Assembly: GCA_900551915.1 (NCBI GenBank)
Contig: URXT01000001.1
Coordinates: 62,001-126,000, forward strand
Reading direction: 5' to 3'
Source of the DNA: an uncultured bacterium
Lineage (GTDB): Bacteria > Cyanobacteriota > Vampirovibrionia > Gastranaerophilales > Gastranaerophilaceae
Length of the DNA: 64,000 nucleotides
The notes under the pieces were generated by a model, which made no database searches, was not told the DNA's origin, and saw nothing but the letters and a program-made list of their open reading frames with translations. Below are positions 61,883-64,000 of this stretch, in pieces (the stretch's first letter is position 1; every line of letters starts with the position of its first letter). The translations under genes were made by a program, and so were the position numbers.

Positions 61883-63112
61883 TTATTCATATCTGAGCGC
61901 GTCAATAGGGTTTAAAAGCGAGGCTTTGTAAGCCGGGTAATATCCGAATAAAACTCCGATTGCGCCTGAAAATCCAAGCGATAAAAATATTGAAAATGCC
62001 TGGATTGAAATCGACATTCCGGCAAGCAGCTGTAAGATTTTTGAACCGGCTACGCCGATAAAAACTCCAATCAGCCCGCCGATTATTGAAAGCAAAAAGG
62101 ATTCAATCAGAAATTGAACTCTTATGTCAGAAGCTTTTGCGCCGATTGCCATTCTGATACCGATTTCTTTTGTACGTTCAGTTACAGATACAAGCATAAT
62201 GTTCATAATACCGATTCCGCCGACCAAAAGCGAGACCGATGCAATTGCGCCTAATAAAAGCGACATTGTGCGTGCTGAAGATTTTATAGTTTCCTGCATT
62301 TCGGCAAGGTTGCGGATTTCAAAGTCATCCTCCTGATTTTTACCGATGTTGTGGCGGCGTCTTAAGATGTCTGTAATATCGCTTTCTGCAATACCCAAAG
62401 TTTCTTCACTCTGCGCTTTTATATTAATCATTTTGACTGTGCCGGGAAAGTCTGTTCCGAAAACTTTTTTCTGTGCTGTCGTAATCGGTATGAAAACCAA
62501 ATCATCCTGATCCATTCCCATTCCGTTTTCGCCTTTCATTTTCAAAAGCCCGATGACTTTAAACGGAACATTTCCTATGCGGATTGTTTTATTAATCGGG
62601 TCCATGTCGCCAAAAAGTTCTGTTGCTACAGTGTTTCCAATAATTGCAACTTTTGTGCTGTTTTTCTGGTCTTCTGGAAGAAAGTTTCGGCCTTCTATTA
62701 TTTCATAATTTCTTATGAAAAGATAATCTGCATTAGTTCCGGCTACTGTAGTTGACCAGTTCTGATTGCCGTAAGTAAGTTGTTTGGCTTCTGAAGAGTA
62801 AGGAGCGACCGCAAGCACTCCGTTTGCATTTGCTTCAATTGTTTCAGCATCTTTGAGTGTAAGTGTGGGTTTTGTACCTGACCCCATACGTACGCCGCCG
62901 GAAGTTGCAGAACTTGAGCGTATCATAAGAAGATTGCTTCCCATAGATTCCATGTCTTTTGCAATTCTTTCGCTGGCGCCTGAACCTACCGCAAGCATTA
63001 TGATTACTGCGCTTACGCCGATAATTATACCAAGAGAAGTCAGCATTGAGCGCATTTTGTTTATTTTAAGCGATACGACCGCCATTTTTAGTGTTGATTT
63101 GAAGTCTATCAT
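61883..63112 (-). CDS. MacB-type ABC transporter permease
   Basis: The protein has 409 aa. A first membrane helix (MLTSLGIIIGVSAVIIMLAVGSG) is followed by a large extracytoplasmic domain of about 220 residues (MacB_PCD), then three helices of the FtsX domain with GIGIMNIMLVSVTERTKEIGIRMAIGA. This is the mechanotransmission type, used to export peptides or lipoproteins or in signalling. I set the start at 63112 (MIDFKSTLK) after AAAGGA; a longer frame adds 24 residues that overlap repeat DNA. The ATPase gene lies upstream. The gene ends close to the HTH stop at 61880, tail to tail. Confidence 0.9.
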   Translation of the reverse strand: MIDFKSTLKMAVVSLKINKMRSMLTSLGIIIGVSAVIIMLAVGSGASERIAKDMESMGSNLLMIRSSSATSGGVRMGSGTKPTLTLKDAETIEANANGVLAVAPYSSEAKQLTYGNQNWSTTVAGTNADYLFIRNYEIIEGRNFLPEDQKNSTKVAIIGNTVATELFGDMDPINKTIRIGNVPFKVIGLLKMKGENGMGMDQDDLVFIPITTAQKKVFGTDFPGTVKMINIKAQSEETLGIAESDITDILRRRHNIGKNQEDDFEIRNLAEMQETIKSSARTMSLLLGAIASVSLLVGGIGIMNIMLVSVTERTKEIGIRMAIGAKASDIRVQFLIESFLLSIIGGLIGVFIGVAGSKILQLLAGMSISIQAFSIFLSLGFSGAIGVLFGYYPAYKASLLNPIDALRYE

Positions 63113-63130
63113 TATTTGTCCTTTTATTTT

Positions 63131-63155
63131 AGTGAAATGTGAAATGTTCTTTACG
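63131..63155. repeat. Dispersed 25-base intergenic repeat, copy 2
   Basis: These 25 bases (AGTGAAATGTGAAATG, then TTCTTTACG) match copy 1 at 56039 at 22 of 25 positions. They lie directly before the palindromic element at 63168. Confidence 0.55.
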
Positions 63156-63167
63156 GGGTAGTTTTTC

Positions 63168-63308
63168 AAACCCCTCACCCGCATTTCTAGCGCTCGCTGC
63201 CGTTCTCGCAGAACTGCTCCCTCTCACCACTTTGCTTCGCGTCGGGAAACAGGGTCACAAGACTCGTGCCTCGTATGTTCCCTTTGTTCCGCAAGGGGCG
63301 AGGGGTTT
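63168..63308. repeat. Palindromic, GC-rich repeat element between the two ABC genes (MITE-like)
   Basis: A 141-base block is richer in GC than its surroundings. Its ends are inverted: AAACCCCTCACCC (63168-63180) pairs with GGGCGAGGGGTTT (63296-63308) with one mismatch. Inside lies a small hairpin GTTCT-CGC-AGAAC. It has no open frame. The last bases supply the stop codon of the ATPase gene, which suggests insertion or that the ATPase end was rewritten by it. Transposase-less elements of this design spread in trans; other copies cannot be seen in this window. Confidence 0.55.
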
Positions 63309-64000
63309 AATACGGAATTGTCGTGTGTTCATTAATCTCGTCTGAGACGATATTTCCATCTTTGAACCTGACAACACGCTTGCAGTATTGCGCAATGTCC
63401 GGTTCGTGAGTTACAAGAATTATAGTTTTACCCATGTTTTTGTTCAGGTTTACAAAGAATTCCATAACTTCAATACTTGTTTTTGTGTCTAAGTTTCCGG
63501 TCGGCTCGTCTGCAAGAATTAGCGGAGGGTCATTAACGATTGCACGTGCAATCGCAACACGCTGCTGCTGACCGCCTGACATTTGATTTGGCATATGGTC
63601 TTCTCTGTTTTCAAGCCCGACTATTTTCAGCGCCTGTTTTGCCCGAATTTCGCGCTCTTCTTCGGGAATTCCTTTGTAAATCATCGGAAGTTCGACATTT
63701 TCTAATGCAGAAGTTCGGGCAATCAGGTTAAATCCCTGAAATACAAAACCCATTTTTAAATTTCTGACATCAGCGAGTTCGTCAGGATTAAGTGAAAACA
63801 TGTCAATTCCGTCAAGAAAGTAGCTGCCGGAATTTGGTTTGTCCAGAGTTCCGAGCATGTTCATGAAAGTTGATTTACCGGAACCTGAGGTTCCCATGAT
63901 TGCAACAAATTCGCCTTTTTCAACGGTTAATGACACACAGTTGAGCGCGTTGAAGCTGTCTTCACCGGTCTGATAGGTTTTTATTGCATTTTTAACTTCT
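63307..64000 (-). CDS. MacB-type ABC transporter ATP-binding protein (5' end outside window)
   Basis: The frame is open to the window edge and reads [22 protein letters not shown] before [14 protein letters not shown], the typical start of LolD/MacB ATPases. Walker A is GTSGSGKST, the signature is [15 protein letters not shown], and Walker B is [12 protein letters not shown], with the switch histidine in LVTHEPD. The protein ends in [10 protein letters not shown], with its stop inside the repeat element at 63168-63308. Its permease lies downstream at 61883, across a 194-base gap. Only a few N-terminal residues are missing. Confidence 0.92.
   Translation of the reverse strand, partial: EVKNAIKTYQTGEDSFNALNCVSLTVEKGEFVAIMGTSGSGKSTFMNMLGTLDKPNSGSYFLDGIDMFSLNPDELADVRNLKMGFVFQGFNLIARTSALENVELPMIYKGIPEEEREIRAKQALKIVGLENREDHMPNQMSGGQQQRVAIARAIVNDPPLILADEPTGNLDTKTSIEVMEFFVNLNKNMGKTIILVTHEPDIAQYCKRVVRFKDGNIVSDEINEHTTIPY

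Noticed and set aside
1-64000. CRISPR arrays, tRNA or rRNA genes, phage or transposase genes
   Set aside because: No regularly spaced direct repeats, tRNA T-loop contexts, ribosomal RNA sequence or recognisable transposase, integrase or capsid proteins were found by reading the sequence.

Overview
This window most likely comes from a non-photosynthetic relative of the Cyanobacteria, in the gut Gastranaerophilales (Melainabacteria/Vampirovibrionia) group. The strongest evidence is the RNA polymerase beta' subunit split into two genes: rpoC1 (569 aa, 35611-37320) and rpoC2 (1285 aa, 37382-41239), directly after rpoB. This split is a hallmark of the cyanobacterial lineage. Supporting signs are the efp-accB-accC cluster, an outer-membrane lipopolysaccharide transport pair (lptC/lptA-like), an anaerobe's oxygen-defence operon (perR, rubredoxin, two rubrerythrins, flavodiiron protein), AT-rich DNA, absence of photosynthesis genes, and several short prepilins with the FT(M/L)AEVLITLGIIG start. 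The taxonomic call is an inference from gene content.

Layout. 1-261: the end of nadE. 282-1047: a prepilin whose ribosome-binding site and start are separated from the reading frame by a C9 tract. 1120-1959: aroE. 8745-2181 (minus): a tight run lptC, lptA-like, TPR protein, dprA, topA, hepT, mntA. 8877-12227 (plus): dapA, secD, secF. 12273-13828: a frameshifted small gene, an HTH regulator and a divergent prepilin around a 30-bp perfect palindrome. 16422-13830 (minus): ssb, a DUF1537 four-carbon acid sugar kinase and pdxA/pdxA2. 16661-18466: thrS without a TGS domain. 22518-19610 (minus): the peroxide/oxygen-defence operon. 23558-28832: mutS and a double-domain M16 peptidase. 28875-29915: a second HTH/prepilin divergent pair. 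31825-29977 (minus): three adjacent secreted proteins of unknown function. 32219-41239: rpoB-rpoC1-rpoC2. 41368-42545 and 52793-53953: DUF3137 membrane proteins with a decayed fragment of a third copy. 43401-47995: thioredoxin/CcdA, ribH, murQ, gpsA and a RicT-like PSP1 protein. 48042-48183: a probable structured RNA with its own -10 box. 52680-48198 (minus): MATE exporter, RDD protein, ndk and tgt. 56659-54142 (minus): efp, accB, accC. 56885-60631: a divergent PAP2 protein and a SWIM/SNF2 helicase. 61539-60760 with 61668-61880: a third prepilin/HTH divergent pair. 63112-61883 and 64000-63307 (minus): a MacB-type ABC exporter interrupted by a palindromic repeat element.

Most of the window is core housekeeping. 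The best candidate for something undescribed is the repeated module of a small HTH gene divergent from a prepilin-like gene. It occurs three times, each time with good sigma70-like promoters and an inverted repeat in the shared intergenic space. A fourth prepilin lacks the HTH partner but carries a homopolymer tract in its leader that looks like an on/off switch. All four prepilins share an aspartate/asparagine/glycine-rich motif in the soluble domain. I see no pilus assembly ATPase, secretin or prepilin peptidase here. No tRNA, rRNA, CRISPR array, insertion sequence transposase or phage genes were recognised.
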